From NCBI GenBank assembly GCA_001507425.1, contig LMAJ01000013.1, positions 1 to 64,000 on the forward strand: a stretch of DNA of 64,000 nt, in the 5' to 3' direction. The notes under the pieces are model-generated. The model did not search any database. It was not told the DNA's origin and saw only the letters and a list, made by a program, of their open reading frames with translations. Positions 53,059 through 63,900 of this stretch are shown here, one piece after another (within the stretch, counting starts at the first letter, position 1; each line of letters starts with the position of its first letter). The DNA is from Flavobacteriaceae bacterium CRH (GTDB lineage: Bacteria > Bacteroidota > Bacteroidia > Flavobacteriales > Flavobacteriaceae). The position numbers were made by a program, and so were the translations under genes.

Positions 53059-54414
53059 ATGAGATATTCTTCTTTTATCAGATTGTTTTTTCTTCTTATT
53101 GTTGTAATGTCATTGACTTCGTGCGAAGTCGATGAGGTACCTGAGGTTTATGAAACCGGAACCAATCAATATGTGAATGACTGGATGTATCAGCAAATGA
53201 AAAAATATTATCGATGGAATAATAAAATGCCGGATCACGTTGATTTATCCTTAAATCCAAAAGAATATTTTAGTAAACTATTACAGAAAGATGACATTTA
53301 TTCATACGCCATTCATCCTGAATTACCGGAAACAGCACCGCAAAGCATCAGAAGAAAATACGGATTTGATTTGTCTTTTATTGAATTTCAGGGTAAGTTT
53401 TATGGCGTGATTTTATATGTATTATATGATTCTCCTGCAAAAAATAACGGCTTATTAAGAGGGCAATTGATAACAAAAATTAATGGTACAGCCTTAAATA
53501 CGGTTAATTATAATCAGCTTTATAAAAGTATAATAGGATCATCTAATTTAGATTTAGAAATCACTTCTTATTCAGCTGAATCTGGCTTTTCTGATTCAAA
53601 AGAAATTTCATTATTACAAGGATATACTTTTGGACAACCCATAAATTATCAGGTAATCGAAGCCAAAAATACTAAAACAGGCTATATCGAAATTCCGCAT
53701 TTTGATGTGGGTCAGGCGCAATTATTTCTTCAAATTTTTCAGGAATTAAAAAGTAAATCGATAACCGAACTTGTTTTGGATTTAAGATATAATGGAGGAG
53801 GAGATATCGCATCAGCAACCGCATTGAGTATTATCCTGGCTCCAAACATAAAATCAAGCGATCTTTTTATAAAATTTGAAGGAAATGAAAACGGAGGCAA
53901 TGTCGATCAGTCATTTAAACAGGCATTAGAAAGCAATGAATCTAAAATAAGTTTTGATGCCCTGCAAAGCGCACATCCGGCGATTAATAAAATATATATT
54001 TTATGCGGAAATCGAACCGCATCGGCATCAGAACTTATTATCAATAATCTAAAACCTTACATGGAAGTCATTACCATTGGAGAAAAAACATTCGGAAAAG
54101 ATGTGGCCGGTTTCCCCATAGAAGATGATCGAATTCCCGGAACAAAAGGATGGATTTTATATCCGGCAATCTATAAATTATTCAATTCAAGACACGAAGG
54201 AAATTATTCAGAAGGAATAAATCCGATAATTGCCGTAAATGAAATTCAGCAAGCTGCCGTTTTTCCTTTGGGAAATTCTTCTGAAATTTTATTGAACACC
54301 GCATTGAATACTATAACTGGAAATTCAGCTAAAATGAAAACCGCAACATTACGATCGCTGCCTTTGTCTGATCCTGATTTTGATGCAGATCCTTTGTTAA
54401 TAATGATTCGGTAA
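53059..54414 (+). CDS. S41-family (C-terminal processing) peptidase lipoprotein
   Basis: This 451-residue protein has a lipoprotein signal (VMSLTSCEVDE, Cys about 23), a helical cap (about 30-90), a PDZ-like segment (about 110-185, with YDSPAKNNGLLRGQLITKING) and the S41 core: TGYIEIPHF, ELVLDLRYNGGGDIASA, and TASASELI at 320-327 with the nucleophilic Ser, followed by GEKTFGKDV with the probable general-base Lys. It is predicted on the outer membrane or surface. It ends the lipoprotein series and could process them or another secreted protein. Confidence 0.9.
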   Translation: MRYSSFIRLFFLLIVVMSLTSCEVDEVPEVYETGTNQYVNDWMYQQMKKYYRWNNKMPDHVDLSLNPKEYFSKLLQKDDIYSYAIHPELPETAPQSIRRKYGFDLSFIEFQGKFYGVILYVLYDSPAKNNGLLRGQLITKINGTALNTVNYNQLYKSIIGSSNLDLEITSYSAESGFSDSKEISLLQGYTFGQPINYQVIEAKNTKTGYIEIPHFDVGQAQLFLQIFQELKSKSITELVLDLRYNGGGDIASATALSIILAPNIKSSDLFIKFEGNENGGNVDQSFKQALESNESKISFDALQSAHPAINKIYILCGNRTASASELIINNLKPYMEVITIGEKTFGKDVAGFPIEDDRIPGTKGWILYPAIYKLFNSRHEGNYSEGINPIIAVNEIQQAAVFPLGNSSEILLNTALNTITGNSAKMKTATLRSLPLSDPDFDADPLLIMIR

Positions 54415-54454
54415 TCAGCTTTTTTAATTTATAAAATATTGGAGTAACATAATT

Positions 54455-54736
54455 ATGCAGGGAATTGATAATAGAGAACATCGAAATTTATTGGATGTAT
54501 TTCAAAAATATGAATATATGTTGCTCAATGTTGATGAAATAGAATCAGAAGAAGATGTTAGAATTCGTAAAGAGATGGCAGAAATTACGGTTTTATACAA
54601 TAATTTCAAGTTTCTTCTCGCAGAACTCGAAAAATGTACAAAAGATTACGAAAGCAAAAAGAAATATACACGAAGCATGCTCCATAGAAGCATAAGAAAG
54701 TTAACTACAGAAATACAGAAAAATATCGATTTATAA
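54455..54736 (+). CDS. Small helical cytosolic protein of unknown function
   Basis: This 93-residue protein is almost all charged helix (LLDVFQKYEYMLLNVDEIESEEDVRIRKEMAEI ... LLAELEKCTKDYESKKKYTRSMLH) and may form a coiled coil. No signal peptide or known domain is seen. It is 40 bp after the S41 peptidase stop and ends one base from the convergent TPR gene. Confidence 0.65.
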   Translation: MQGIDNREHRNLLDVFQKYEYMLLNVDEIESEEDVRIRKEMAEITVLYNNFKFLLAELEKCTKDYESKKKYTRSMLHRSIRKLTTEIQKNIDL

Positions 54737-54737
54737 A

Positions 54738-55325
54738 TCAGTTTTTAATATCAGCTTTATGTTGAAAACCGGACCTTACGTTTTTGAGTTTTACTTTCTT
54801 TATAAGATGCAAAGAATCTCTAATTAAAGTTTTAATTTCCAGATAAGGAGTATGATGCAAATCAGTAATATTTTGTTTTAAACCTTCGATATAAGTTTTT
54901 GCAATTAGCAAATCAGTTTCAAATATTTTCAGGAAATTATTTTCGATACTTTTATTTCTCTTGTAATAATAAATAGCGTTATGCAGATCTTCGATCTGAC
55001 CCGTAAAATCTAAAATAGCTTTTTTTGAAACCGCCCGGCTGTAATAATAAGAAAACTCTAAAGGATTCATTTCTATTGCCTTGTCAAAATCTTCAATGGC
55101 TTTATAGTGATAATCCAGTTTTTGAAAACAATTGCCCCTTATTTCATAAGCGCCGTTATCAAAACCTAAATTGATGGCATTGTCAAGATGAACTAAAGCA
55201 TCCTGAATTTGATTCGAATTATAAAGTCGCTTTCCTTTTTCTAAATTTTCCAAACCTTCATTCGTAGCATTTGGACTCGAAAATTTGTCTTTAAATTTTA
55301 CTGTTAAATTGATAAACCACTTCAT
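54738..55325 (-). CDS. TPR-repeat protein
   Basis: This 195-residue protein has about three TPR units: EKGKRLYNSNQIQDALVHLDNAINLG, AYEIRGNCFQKLDYHYKAIEDFDKAIEMNP and SYYYSRAVSKKAILDFTGQIEDLHNAI (about 27-130), then a helical C-terminus. It probably mediates protein-protein contacts in the cytoplasm. It has no signal peptide, is convergent with the 93-residue gene and divergent from the GapN-type gene. Partners are unknown. Confidence 0.8.
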   Translation of the reverse strand: MKWFINLTVKFKDKFSSPNATNEGLENLEKGKRLYNSNQIQDALVHLDNAINLGFDNGAYEIRGNCFQKLDYHYKAIEDFDKAIEMNPLEFSYYYSRAVSKKAILDFTGQIEDLHNAIYYYKRNKSIENNFLKIFETDLLIAKTYIEGLKQNITDLHHTPYLEIKTLIRDSLHLIKKVKLKNVRSGFQHKADIKN

Positions 55326-55766
55326 ATTTTTTCAGATTTTGGTTGGTCATATTATGCAGGTATAAAAACAGTTTCAAAAAATTGGGGACTTAAAAATAGT
55401 TATTTTTTTGATATATAGCTGTTTATAACTTTATATTCTGTTTTTATTTAAATGTTTGTTTTACATTTAAATCACTCCAATTATACCAAATGACTAGTCA
55501 TAGATAATGTTCCCGTCTTTAAATATCAATACTAATAAGTAGCAAATTGACGAAATAAAACAAAAAAAAATATTGGTTAATTTAGAATATGCTGATTTTT
55601 ATGGTTTTAAATTAAAGGTATAGTCATTGCCTATTTATCAAATTGATTTTGTAATTTGTTGTCTTATAAAATTCTGCACCATTTAATAATCCAAAATTGC
55701 AGGATATTTTCAAGGCACAATTAATACTTATTTTAATTCAATTAGTTATCAACTAAATATTTATGT
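55326..55766. other. Divergent AT-rich intergenic region
   Basis: This 441-bp gap separates the TPR gene (-) from the aldehyde dehydrogenase gene (+) and must hold both promoters. I see no match to the full TAnnTTTG box; taatttg near 55651 is one base short. No repeats from the other families are present. Confidence 0.4.
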
Positions 55767-57401
55767 ATGGAAAATTTAAAAGCATCCTTATCCGCTATCG
55801 ATAGTTTATTTGTAGAAGAAAACCAGATTCCCCAGGAATATCAGATTTCAGAAATTCATCAGAGAGAATACTTGCTAAATGGCGAGTTAATTCCGTGGAA
55901 TGGCGATGTAACAGAGGTTTTTTCTCCCGTTTTTGTTAATGGCGCAGACGGACCTAAACGCAAGTTGGTTGGTACAATACCGCATACTTCTGCCAAAGAA
56001 GCATTAGCGTCTATGGATGCAGCCGTTGCCGCTTATGATGACGGGCAAGGTGTCTGGCCAACAATGAGCGTAGAGGATCGAATTAAGTGTATGCAGAAAT
56101 TCGTATACCTAATGATTCAGCAACGCGAACTCGTTATTAAATTATTGATGTGGGAAATCGGAAAAAGCCTTCCTGATTCAACCAAAGAGTTTGACAGAAC
56201 AGTAGAATATATCAATGCAACAATTGATGCCTTAAAAGACCTGGACAGGCAATCTTCAAGATTTGAAGAAGCAGAGGGCGTTTTGGCACAAATAAGACGA
56301 TCTTCTCTTGGCGTTGTTCTGAGTATGGGGCCATTTAATTATCCTTTAAATGAAATTTTCACGACTTTGATTCCTGCACTTATAATGGGGAATACGATTT
56401 TATTTAAACTGCCTAAACATGGTGTTTTGGCGCATTATCCTTTATTAAATGCCTTTAAAGAAGCATTTCCTCCGGGAACTGTAAATACGCTTTACGGAAG
56501 AGGAGCAGAGATTATTTCTCCATTAATGGAAAGTGGAAAAGTAAATGTACTGGCTTTTATCGGATCCAGTAAAGTGGCAAATGGCTTAAAGAAACTGCAT
56601 CCAAAAGCAAACAGATTGCGTTCTATTTTAAGCCTTGATGCTAAAAATGCTGCAATTGTAACCAAACATGCAGACTTAAATGTTGCCGTAAATGAATGTT
56701 TGCTTGGTTCGTTATCTTTTAACGGACAACGTTGTACCGCATTAAAATTAATTTTTGTACAGAAAGAAGTGGCTGAAGAATTTGTTCAAAAATTAAGTGA
56801 TGCTGTTGCAGTATTAAAACCAGGACTTCCGTGGGATAAAGATGTAAAAATCACGCCGCTTCCGGAATTTGATAAACCGGATTATCTTAAAAAATGTTTA
56901 GATGATGCCTTAGCAAATGGAGCAAAAATTATAAACGAAAACGGAGGTTACACCAATAATTCATTTGTTTTCCCGGCTGTAGTTTATCCTGTAAATGATA
57001 AAATGAAATTGTATCATGAAGAACAATTTGGTCCAATTATTCCTGTTGTGCCTTTTGATTCAATCGATGAACCAATAGATTATCAAATCAACGCTTCGCA
57101 CGGAATGCAGGTGAGTATTTTTAGTGAAGATCCGAGAGAAGTAGCAAGCTTAATTGATCCGTTTGTGAATTTGGTAAGTCGTGTAAACATCAATTGTCAA
57201 TCGCAACGCGGGCCAGACGTATTTCCGTTTACCGGACGAAAAGACAGTGCCGAGGGAACTTTGTCAATATCAGATGCGCTTCGTTCATTTTCAATCCGTT
57301 CACTGGTTGCAACTAAAGCAACAGATGCAAATAAAAAGTTGTTTAATTCGATTGTAAGAGATCACGACTCTAACTTTTTGAGTACAGATTATATCTTTTA
57401 A
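55767..57401 (+). CDS. NADP-dependent glyceraldehyde-3-phosphate dehydrogenase-like aldehyde dehydrogenase
   Basis: This 544-residue protein is an ALDH-superfamily enzyme of the GapN type, converting glyceraldehyde-3-phosphate to 3-phosphoglycerate with NADP and no ATP. The catalytic Cys is at about 323 in SFNGQRCTALK; MGPFNYPLNEIFTTLIPAL and AFIGSSKVANGLKK are cofactor segments; EEQFGPIIPVVPF and NINCQSQRGPDVFPFTGRKDSAEGT are C-terminal substrate-side motifs. It is cytosolic. Assignment to GapN over a generic ALDH rests on the RGPD...GRKDS pattern and length. Confidence 0.85.
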   Translation: MENLKASLSAIDSLFVEENQIPQEYQISEIHQREYLLNGELIPWNGDVTEVFSPVFVNGADGPKRKLVGTIPHTSAKEALASMDAAVAAYDDGQGVWPTMSVEDRIKCMQKFVYLMIQQRELVIKLLMWEIGKSLPDSTKEFDRTVEYINATIDALKDLDRQSSRFEEAEGVLAQIRRSSLGVVLSMGPFNYPLNEIFTTLIPALIMGNTILFKLPKHGVLAHYPLLNAFKEAFPPGTVNTLYGRGAEIISPLMESGKVNVLAFIGSSKVANGLKKLHPKANRLRSILSLDAKNAAIVTKHADLNVAVNECLLGSLSFNGQRCTALKLIFVQKEVAEEFVQKLSDAVAVLKPGLPWDKDVKITPLPEFDKPDYLKKCLDDALANGAKIINENGGYTNNSFVFPAVVYPVNDKMKLYHEEQFGPIIPVVPFDSIDEPIDYQINASHGMQVSIFSEDPREVASLIDPFVNLVSRVNINCQSQRGPDVFPFTGRKDSAEGTLSISDALRSFSIRSLVATKATDANKKLFNSIVRDHDSNFLSTDYIF

Positions 57402-57438
57402 ATAAAGCGGGGCTTTAAAACCCTGGCATAAATAAATG

Positions 57439-57469
57439 AAAAGCCAAAATTGATTTAATTTTGGCTTTT
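57439..57469. terminator. Bidirectional terminator overlapping a stop codon
   Basis: aaaagccaaaatt (57439-57451) pairs with aattttggctttt (57457-57469) over a 5-base loop, with T-rich or A-rich flanks on both sides. The stop codon of the minus-strand MmcQ/YjbR gene (57455-57457) is inside it. Confidence 0.85.
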
Positions 57470-57820
57470 TTCGTCGTATTCCTTTACCTGTTTCTTTGTT
57501 GCGAGTCCTTTCCAGCTCAATTCGAGTATTTCAGTTAACAATTTTATGTTATAGTTGTGTATCCACATACAGATGTACGGATAAGCCTTAAAGTGATCGG
57601 GTAAATGAAAAATCTCAGGATGACTGTCTAAATATTTATCACGTAACTCAAAATCAAGCCGGATAGGAATAAATTCACCGCTGTCATGAAGTCGGCACAT
57701 CAATTTGCCACGAACCTTTACAGATGGAGTTCCTTCATGCGAAATACTTTCTTCTGTACTGGGAAATGTCAAAGCAATATTCTTTACCACTTCAAAATCA
57801 GCAGGATTATATTTTATCAT
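57455..57820 (-). CDS. MmcQ/YjbR-family protein
   Basis: This 121-residue protein matches the MmcQ/YjbR double-wing DNA-binding-like family: PSTEESISHEGTPSVKVRGKLMCRLHD, PIRLDFELRDKYLDSHPEIFHLPDHFKAYPYICMWIHN and a helical C-terminus. Function in this family is not settled; a DNA- or nucleotide-related role is only suggested by the fold. It is convergent with the aldehyde dehydrogenase gene. Confidence 0.8.
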   Translation of the reverse strand: MIKYNPADFEVVKNIALTFPSTEESISHEGTPSVKVRGKLMCRLHDSGEFIPIRLDFELRDKYLDSHPEIFHLPDHFKAYPYICMWIHNYNIKLLTEILELSWKGLATKKQVKEYDEKSQN

Positions 57821-57996
57821 TTTGTTTTTTTAATTTGTTTTCTGAACTTAATTATCAAAATATCAATACAATAGAATTTATTTTTCTAAAAAATGAATCA
57901 ATCAAAAATACATCAACTATTTTAGATCATAAAGCAACTCAAGTAAAAATATTAATTTTTGACATAAATATTTCATTAGTAAAACTATGTAAATAT

Positions 57997-58030
57997 AAAA
58001 GTCCCAACTGTTTTAATAGCCGGGACTTTT
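57997..58030 (-). terminator. Terminator of the arylsulfatase gene
   Basis: aaaagtccc (57997-58005) pairs with gggactttt (58022-58030). On the minus strand the stem is followed by an A/T-rich tail, about 20 bp after the sulfatase stop. Confidence 0.75.
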
Positions 58031-58050
58031 ATATTTTTGAATCTAATTTA

Positions 58051-60432
58051 TTATTTTAAATTGACGGTAACTTTATCTATTTCACCCTGAAAAGTAAAAG
58101 GCACGTCATAAGTTCGTACTACCGGAGTACCAAAGTCTTCGCCAACGTCTAAAGTTTCGTCAGCAGAGAATCGGCTTGGAACTGTTTTTGGGATATCGCC
58201 GCTTGCAACTGTTTTTCCGTCTACTAATAAAGTAACTTTTGCTGCTTTACCAACGCCGCCGCCCGCATAATCAAAATTAACGGTAACAACGTGTTTGCCG
58301 GCTGTTAAAGCTGTTGGCGATTGTATCGTCCATTTTGATTGAGGATAATGAGAAAACGCATAAGCAAAAGTTGGTTTTCCTTTTTGGAGCATTAATGCTA
58401 AACCGGCAAAATAACCGCCTTGCGTAATAATCATTCCTTCGTCGCCCGCTTTTACCTCAATATCTGCCACAATATTAAACGAAGTATTTTTCATGTTTGG
58501 AGCCATACCTTCTGTAATACGGGAGTTTCCTTCATGATAAACATAACTGGTTCTTCCTTTATTCAGATTCGGACGATTCTCAGGATTTACTCTGTCTATA
58601 TAGCGATCATCCAACGGAAATACATTGAATTTTCTTCCTTCTTCTAAAAAGGCTTTTTGAAGTTCTTTTAATTTTTCAGGATTTTTAGCTGCTACATTCT
58701 CAGCCTGACTGAAATCTTTTTGGAGATCGTATAATTCCCATTTATAATCTTTCATAGGATCTTCTGACGGAATTGGATGCCCTTGCCAGGGTAAATTTCG
58801 TGGTGTTGTATTGGCCAGCCATCCATCTTTATAAATTCCTCTGTTGGCAATAATCTCATAATATTGTGTCGTATGCGTTTCTGGTGCCGAAGCATTATCA
58901 AAACTATACACAAGGCTTTTTCCTGCCATAGGTGTTTGTTTAAATCCGTCTACAGATGTTGGAGCAGGAATATTTGCCGCTTCAAGAATGGTAGGTACAA
59001 TATCTGTAATATGAGCATATTGACTGCGGATTTGCCCTGTTTGTTTAATTCTTTTTGGCCATGAAATCACCATTCCGGTTCTTGTTCCTCCCAAATGCGA
59101 TGCTATTTTTTTATCCCATTGATAAGGCGTATTCATGGCATGCGCCCAGCTTTGAGAATAATGTTCCTGTGTCCACGGGCCGCCAAATTCATCCAGATTT
59201 TTTAGCATAAATTCTTCGGTGTCTTTTTCGCCGTTTACCATAATTCCAATTTCGCTTGTCAATCCTTGCCCGGTTGGGTCTTCGGCACTGGCACCATTAT
59301 CTCCCATAATATAAATGATAAGTGTATTGTCAAGTTCACCCAAATCTTTTATAGACTGAATTACTCTTCCTATCTGGTCATCACAAAAAGCCAGTTGCGC
59401 TGCATACACTTCCATTTCCCGGGCCACAACTTTTTTCATGTTTGGGCTAAGTGCATCCCATTTTTGATAATCATTTGGAGTGGGTGCCAGTTTTGCATCT
59501 TTCGGAATAATTCCCAACGCTTTTTGTTTTTCGAAAGTCATTTGACGTTGTTTGTCAAAACCATAATCAAACTTCCCTTTAAATTTTGCAATCCATTCCT
59601 TTGGTGCCTGATGTGGTGCGTGTGCCGTTCCCGGAGTATAATAAGCGAAAAATGGTTTGTTTGGAGAAACCGCTTTTTGTGTCTGAATCCATTTAATAGC
59701 GTGATTTGCCAAATCTTTGTCTAAAATATAATCAGGATCTACTTTGCCATCAACCAAATAAGGATCAATTGGTTTTGTGCCTTCAATTAAAGAAGGTCTG
59801 AATTGATGCGCATCAGCTCCAAGAAATCCGTAAAAATATTCAAAACCCAAACCCGTTGGCCATAAATAAAAAGGCCCCGCCGGAGTAGATTGCCAATCGG
59901 GTACATTATGGTTTTTACCAAACCATGAAGTACCGTAACCATTGTCTGTTAAAATTTTTCCTATAGTAGCAACGCTTTTCGGTACTAAACTATTGTAACC
60001 GGGATAAGGAGTAGAAAATTCCATAATAATACCTGTCGCAGCAGTATGATGATTTCTACCCGTAATAAGTGCCGCTCTGGAAGGCGAACAAACCGCAGTA
60101 GTATGAAAGCGGTTGTATTGTAATCCGTTTTTTGCCAAAGCGTCAAAATTAGGCGTTGGAACCGGGCCTCCAAAAGTAGAAGTTGCTCCAAAACCAACAT
60201 CGTCAATCAGAATCAATAATACATTTGGAGCTCCTTCGGGCGCACTGATTTCTTTAGGCCATTCGATAGGATCAGAATCTTTAATGTTCGGTTCGATTTT
60301 ACCTGTTTTCTGATAGGCTTCAATTGGTAAAACAGTTCTGTCCGGCCAATTTCCGGTAGATTTTTCCTGAGCTTGTATTAAATAAATTGGAAGTAATAGC
60401 AATGTTCCAAGAAGTAAAAATTTGCTTTTCAT
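58051..60432 (-). CDS. Arylsulfatase
   Basis: This 793-residue exported sulfatase has a signal peptide ending IQAQE. The metal ligands Asp77/Asp78 are in ILIDDVGFG. The formylglycine motif is CSPSR (Cys115) in TAVCSPSRAALITGR, so the enzyme is of the Cys type and needs a formylglycine-generating enzyme encoded elsewhere. TGRNHH, GYFTPGTAH-like YYTPGTAHAPHQAP and MGDNGAS complete the active site. A C-terminal beta domain (about 640-790) resembles a lectin-like or binding fold. It is longer than the 450-600 residues usual for the family. The sulfated substrate is unknown. Confidence 0.93.
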   Translation of the reverse strand: MKSKFLLLGTLLLLPIYLIQAQEKSTGNWPDRTVLPIEAYQKTGKIEPNIKDSDPIEWPKEISAPEGAPNVLLILIDDVGFGATSTFGGPVPTPNFDALAKNGLQYNRFHTTAVCSPSRAALITGRNHHTAATGIIMEFSTPYPGYNSLVPKSVATIGKILTDNGYGTSWFGKNHNVPDWQSTPAGPFYLWPTGLGFEYFYGFLGADAHQFRPSLIEGTKPIDPYLVDGKVDPDYILDKDLANHAIKWIQTQKAVSPNKPFFAYYTPGTAHAPHQAPKEWIAKFKGKFDYGFDKQRQMTFEKQKALGIIPKDAKLAPTPNDYQKWDALSPNMKKVVAREMEVYAAQLAFCDDQIGRVIQSIKDLGELDNTLIIYIMGDNGASAEDPTGQGLTSEIGIMVNGEKDTEEFMLKNLDEFGGPWTQEHYSQSWAHAMNTPYQWDKKIASHLGGTRTGMVISWPKRIKQTGQIRSQYAHITDIVPTILEAANIPAPTSVDGFKQTPMAGKSLVYSFDNASAPETHTTQYYEIIANRGIYKDGWLANTTPRNLPWQGHPIPSEDPMKDYKWELYDLQKDFSQAENVAAKNPEKLKELQKAFLEEGRKFNVFPLDDRYIDRVNPENRPNLNKGRTSYVYHEGNSRITEGMAPNMKNTSFNIVADIEVKAGDEGMIITQGGYFAGLALMLQKGKPTFAYAFSHYPQSKWTIQSPTALTAGKHVVTVNFDYAGGGVGKAAKVTLLVDGKTVASGDIPKTVPSRFSADETLDVGEDFGTPVVRTYDVPFTFQGEIDKVTVNLK

Positions 60433-60970
60433 AATAATGATGTTTGTTAATTATTAAAAAAACTAATGGCGTTCTAAAGCAATACTGTGATGAGGTAATT
60501 ATTGATTTGTATTTTGTAATATTTAGTAACAGTTATTTTTGAAGGTTAATTGAATGAAAAGTGAATGTTTTTAGTTATAATTATTTGTATTTCAGTTGTT
60601 TTTTAAAGTAGATTAAAATTAAGATATTATTATTTCAAAAACATAAATTGTAAGAATATTGATGTTTCATATTGTAACTTGCAACATGTTCTTAAGATTT
60701 TATTTTAAGTTTTTTCTTAATTTTATCTTAATCTTAATGATGATATTATTTGATGTTTTAACAATCTTACTTCCTATCCAAAAAATAAAATTCTTAGAAT
60801 TACAGCTGTATTTTTAGAAATAAAAATATAAATTTTAAGATCTTACAATTACTACTCCTAAGCGCCTTTTTCTTAGTATCAATTGCTTTTATCTGATATA
60901 ATTTCAGTTATAACTATTTGATCACCAATTAGCACAGAAATTCATTTTTTAAATTTTAAATAAAAGATTT
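60433..60970. promoter_or_regulatory. Divergent intergenic region with TCTTAA repeats
   Basis: This 538-bp gap lies between the sulfatase (-) and the giant repeat gene (+). TCTTAA occurs at 60690, 60715, 60726 and 60732, the middle pair 11 bp apart, which is one helical turn. Related cttac/cttag words lie further downstream. This could be a tandem-repeat binding site for a response regulator, or A/T-rich chance. No gene is seen. Confidence 0.4.
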
Positions 60971-63900
60971 ATGAAATTAATTTACTCAAATTTGGATTTT
61001 AAAACCGCAAAAGGAGTTTTATTATCATTTTTATTTCTTTTACCAATAGTAAGTTTTTCTCAAAACTGTACCGTAAATGCAAATGTAGACAGGGTTATAT
61101 GTCCTGGCGGAGAAGGAGGATTACCTCATGATCAGTTTCTGCTTTTAGGAACAGCAAATACAGATTCAGGATTGGGTTATTTGCAAAATCCTGTTTGGAC
61201 TCAAATATCTGGTCCGTCGGTCGTTATTGATGATCCAACAAGTCTTCAAAGTTTGGTTAGAGGTGCTAGCCCGGGAAATACTTATGGTTTTAGGTTAACG
61301 GCGCAATGTCAGGACGGATCTACTGTTTTTGATGATTTTGTTATTACCATTAAACCCATAACATTAGCAAATGCAGGAGCAAACCAAACTTATTGTCAGG
61401 GAACGTACACTTTAAACGGAAATGCTGTTGGAAGTTCTGAAACGGGAACCTGGACGATAACAGGCAATAATAATGCAGGAATTGGAATTATTAATCCAAA
61501 TTCGCCAAATGCTTCAATTACGGTTTCGGGCGCAACATCAGGAAGTACTACTTTAAGGTGGACGGTAGAAAATACCGCTTCAAATTGCCAAAGTTTTGAT
61601 GAAGTTGTTATTACGACTTTAGGCGGAATCGAACCGGTAACGGCTGGAGGAGATATTACACTTTCAAATTGTTATTCTTCTACACAAAATGTTAATCTTA
61701 ATGGAAGTTTTGGAGGAAATACTCCCGGACAACAACAAGGAACGTGGACGGTAGTTTCAGGACCAAATATTCCGAATTTTTCAAACGCCAATGATAACGA
61801 TACCAATGTTAATGGTTTAATACAAGGAACGTATGTTTTAAGATGGACGGTTGCTGGGAATTGTGCCAACGGAACTGATGAAGTTACGATAACAGTTCCT
61901 GCGCCAACGGCAGACGTAACAAATGTTGGAGATGCTAATTTAATTTATTGCGACGGAAGAACCTCAACTGTTTTGCAGGGAACAATTCCGTTATATGTAA
62001 ACGAAACCGTTCAGTGGACTCAAACCGGAGGGCCAATTACGGCATCAATTCAAAATCCTAATTCATCTTCAACGTTAGTAAGCGGTATGACTGTATTGGG
62101 GACTTATAATTTTTTATATACTTTAAATAACAGTACAACAGGATGTGTATCTACAGGAACTTATAGCGTTACTTTAGAAGAAATAATGTCAATATCAGGA
62201 GGTCCTGATCAAACATTAGCCTGTAGCGAATTTTCAGTAACTATTCCTGTAACCTCAACAGGCAACGGACAACTGAGCTGGCAAATTGTAACAGGCCCAA
62301 CGCCGCTTACACCAACATATCCTTCATTTCCGACACCATTAGTAAACTTTTCAGGAAATGCGGTAACAATTGATAGTTTAAGAGTTTCAGGTACTTATGT
62401 AATTAGATTGATAAAAGCGCCAAATCCGGGAAGCCAGTGCGAAACGGTTTATGATGATATTTCGATTGTAATATCAGCGCCACCATCCGCTTCAAGCGGA
62501 GGAACATTACAAAATTTAGCTTGTAATTTAACAACAGCTCAATTGGCTGGAAATACGCCAACAAGAGGAAGAGGAACATGGTCGCAAGTTTCAGGCCCTT
62601 CAACAGCAACATTTCTTGATGTTAAAAATCCTGAAACAACCGTTTCCGGTTTAGTAAACGGAAAATACAGGTTTAGGTGGACGATTTCTGGCGGGCCTGC
62701 ATGTGAGGTAACGCAAAGTATTGCTGAAGTTATTGTATCAAATGCAACTCCAACACAATCGCAGGCGGGACCTGATCAGTCAATTTGTTTTGGATCTCCG
62801 GTTCAATTGCAGGGAAATGCAACAATTGCCAGCGAAACAGGAACGTGGACAGTTGCTCCAAATGCGGGAATTACTTTTAATAATGTAAACGACCCGAATG
62901 CGATTGCTTCTGGTTTGGCACAAAATACGGTTTATACTTTTACATGGACAATAGTTAATGGCTGTGGAAGTTCTTCGGACACGGTAGACATTTCAACAAA
63001 TAATATACAAGGTGCGACCGCAAATGCCGGAACAGATCAATGTCTGGTAAACGGAACAACTACTACAACTTTAGCAGCGAATGATCCTTTACCAGGAACA
63101 GGTTTATGGATACAAACGGCAGGGACGGCGGCAACAATTGCAAATCCATCTCAATTTAATACCAATGTAACAGGACTAAGTGATGGAAATTATGAATTTC
63201 AATGGACAGTAAGTAATGTAGGTTGTACAGATGCACAAGATACGGTTGCTATAACAATAGCGCCAACAATTACAGTTGCACAGGCAGGAAATGATCAAAA
63301 TGTTTGTGACTCAGTTTCAACACTTACAGGAAATACTCCAGCCGCAGGTGAAACGGGTTTGTGGGAATTTGTGAGTGGAGGCGACGGCCCCATTATTACA
63401 GATCCGGGCAATCCTGCAACAACAGTAACGGGTTTAACCCAGGGTTCGTGGGTTTATAAATGGACAATTTTGAGAGGCGTTTGTGCTGTTTCTTCAGATA
63501 CTGTTCAGTTAAATAGTAACCAGGCTCCGTCAACTGCCTTTGCAGGATCAGATCAAACGGTTTGTAATCAAACAAGTGTTACACTTGGAGCGACAACGCC
63601 CAACGCTGGAACAAGTGGATTATGGTCGTTAATTAGCGGTCCAAATTCTCCTGTTTTTTCTAATGTAACAGCTTCGAATTCGACTTTATCCGGATTAATA
63701 ACGGGAGAATATATTTTAGAATGGACAACTTATACAGGAATAAATTGTCCTTCGAGTAAAGATCAGGTGAGTATAAAAGTTACCGAAGTTGCAGCCGCAG
63801 GTTCAGATTATTCTACTTGTTTGGCTGGTCCTCTTTATTTGGTAGGAAATGCAACCAGCACTGGAACATGGACGTATGTTTCCGGAGGAAGCGGAGCACC

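Noticed and set aside
61672..61869. Antisense open frame inside the giant repeat gene
   Set aside because: Shadow of the strongly coding plus-strand repeat units, with no start signal.
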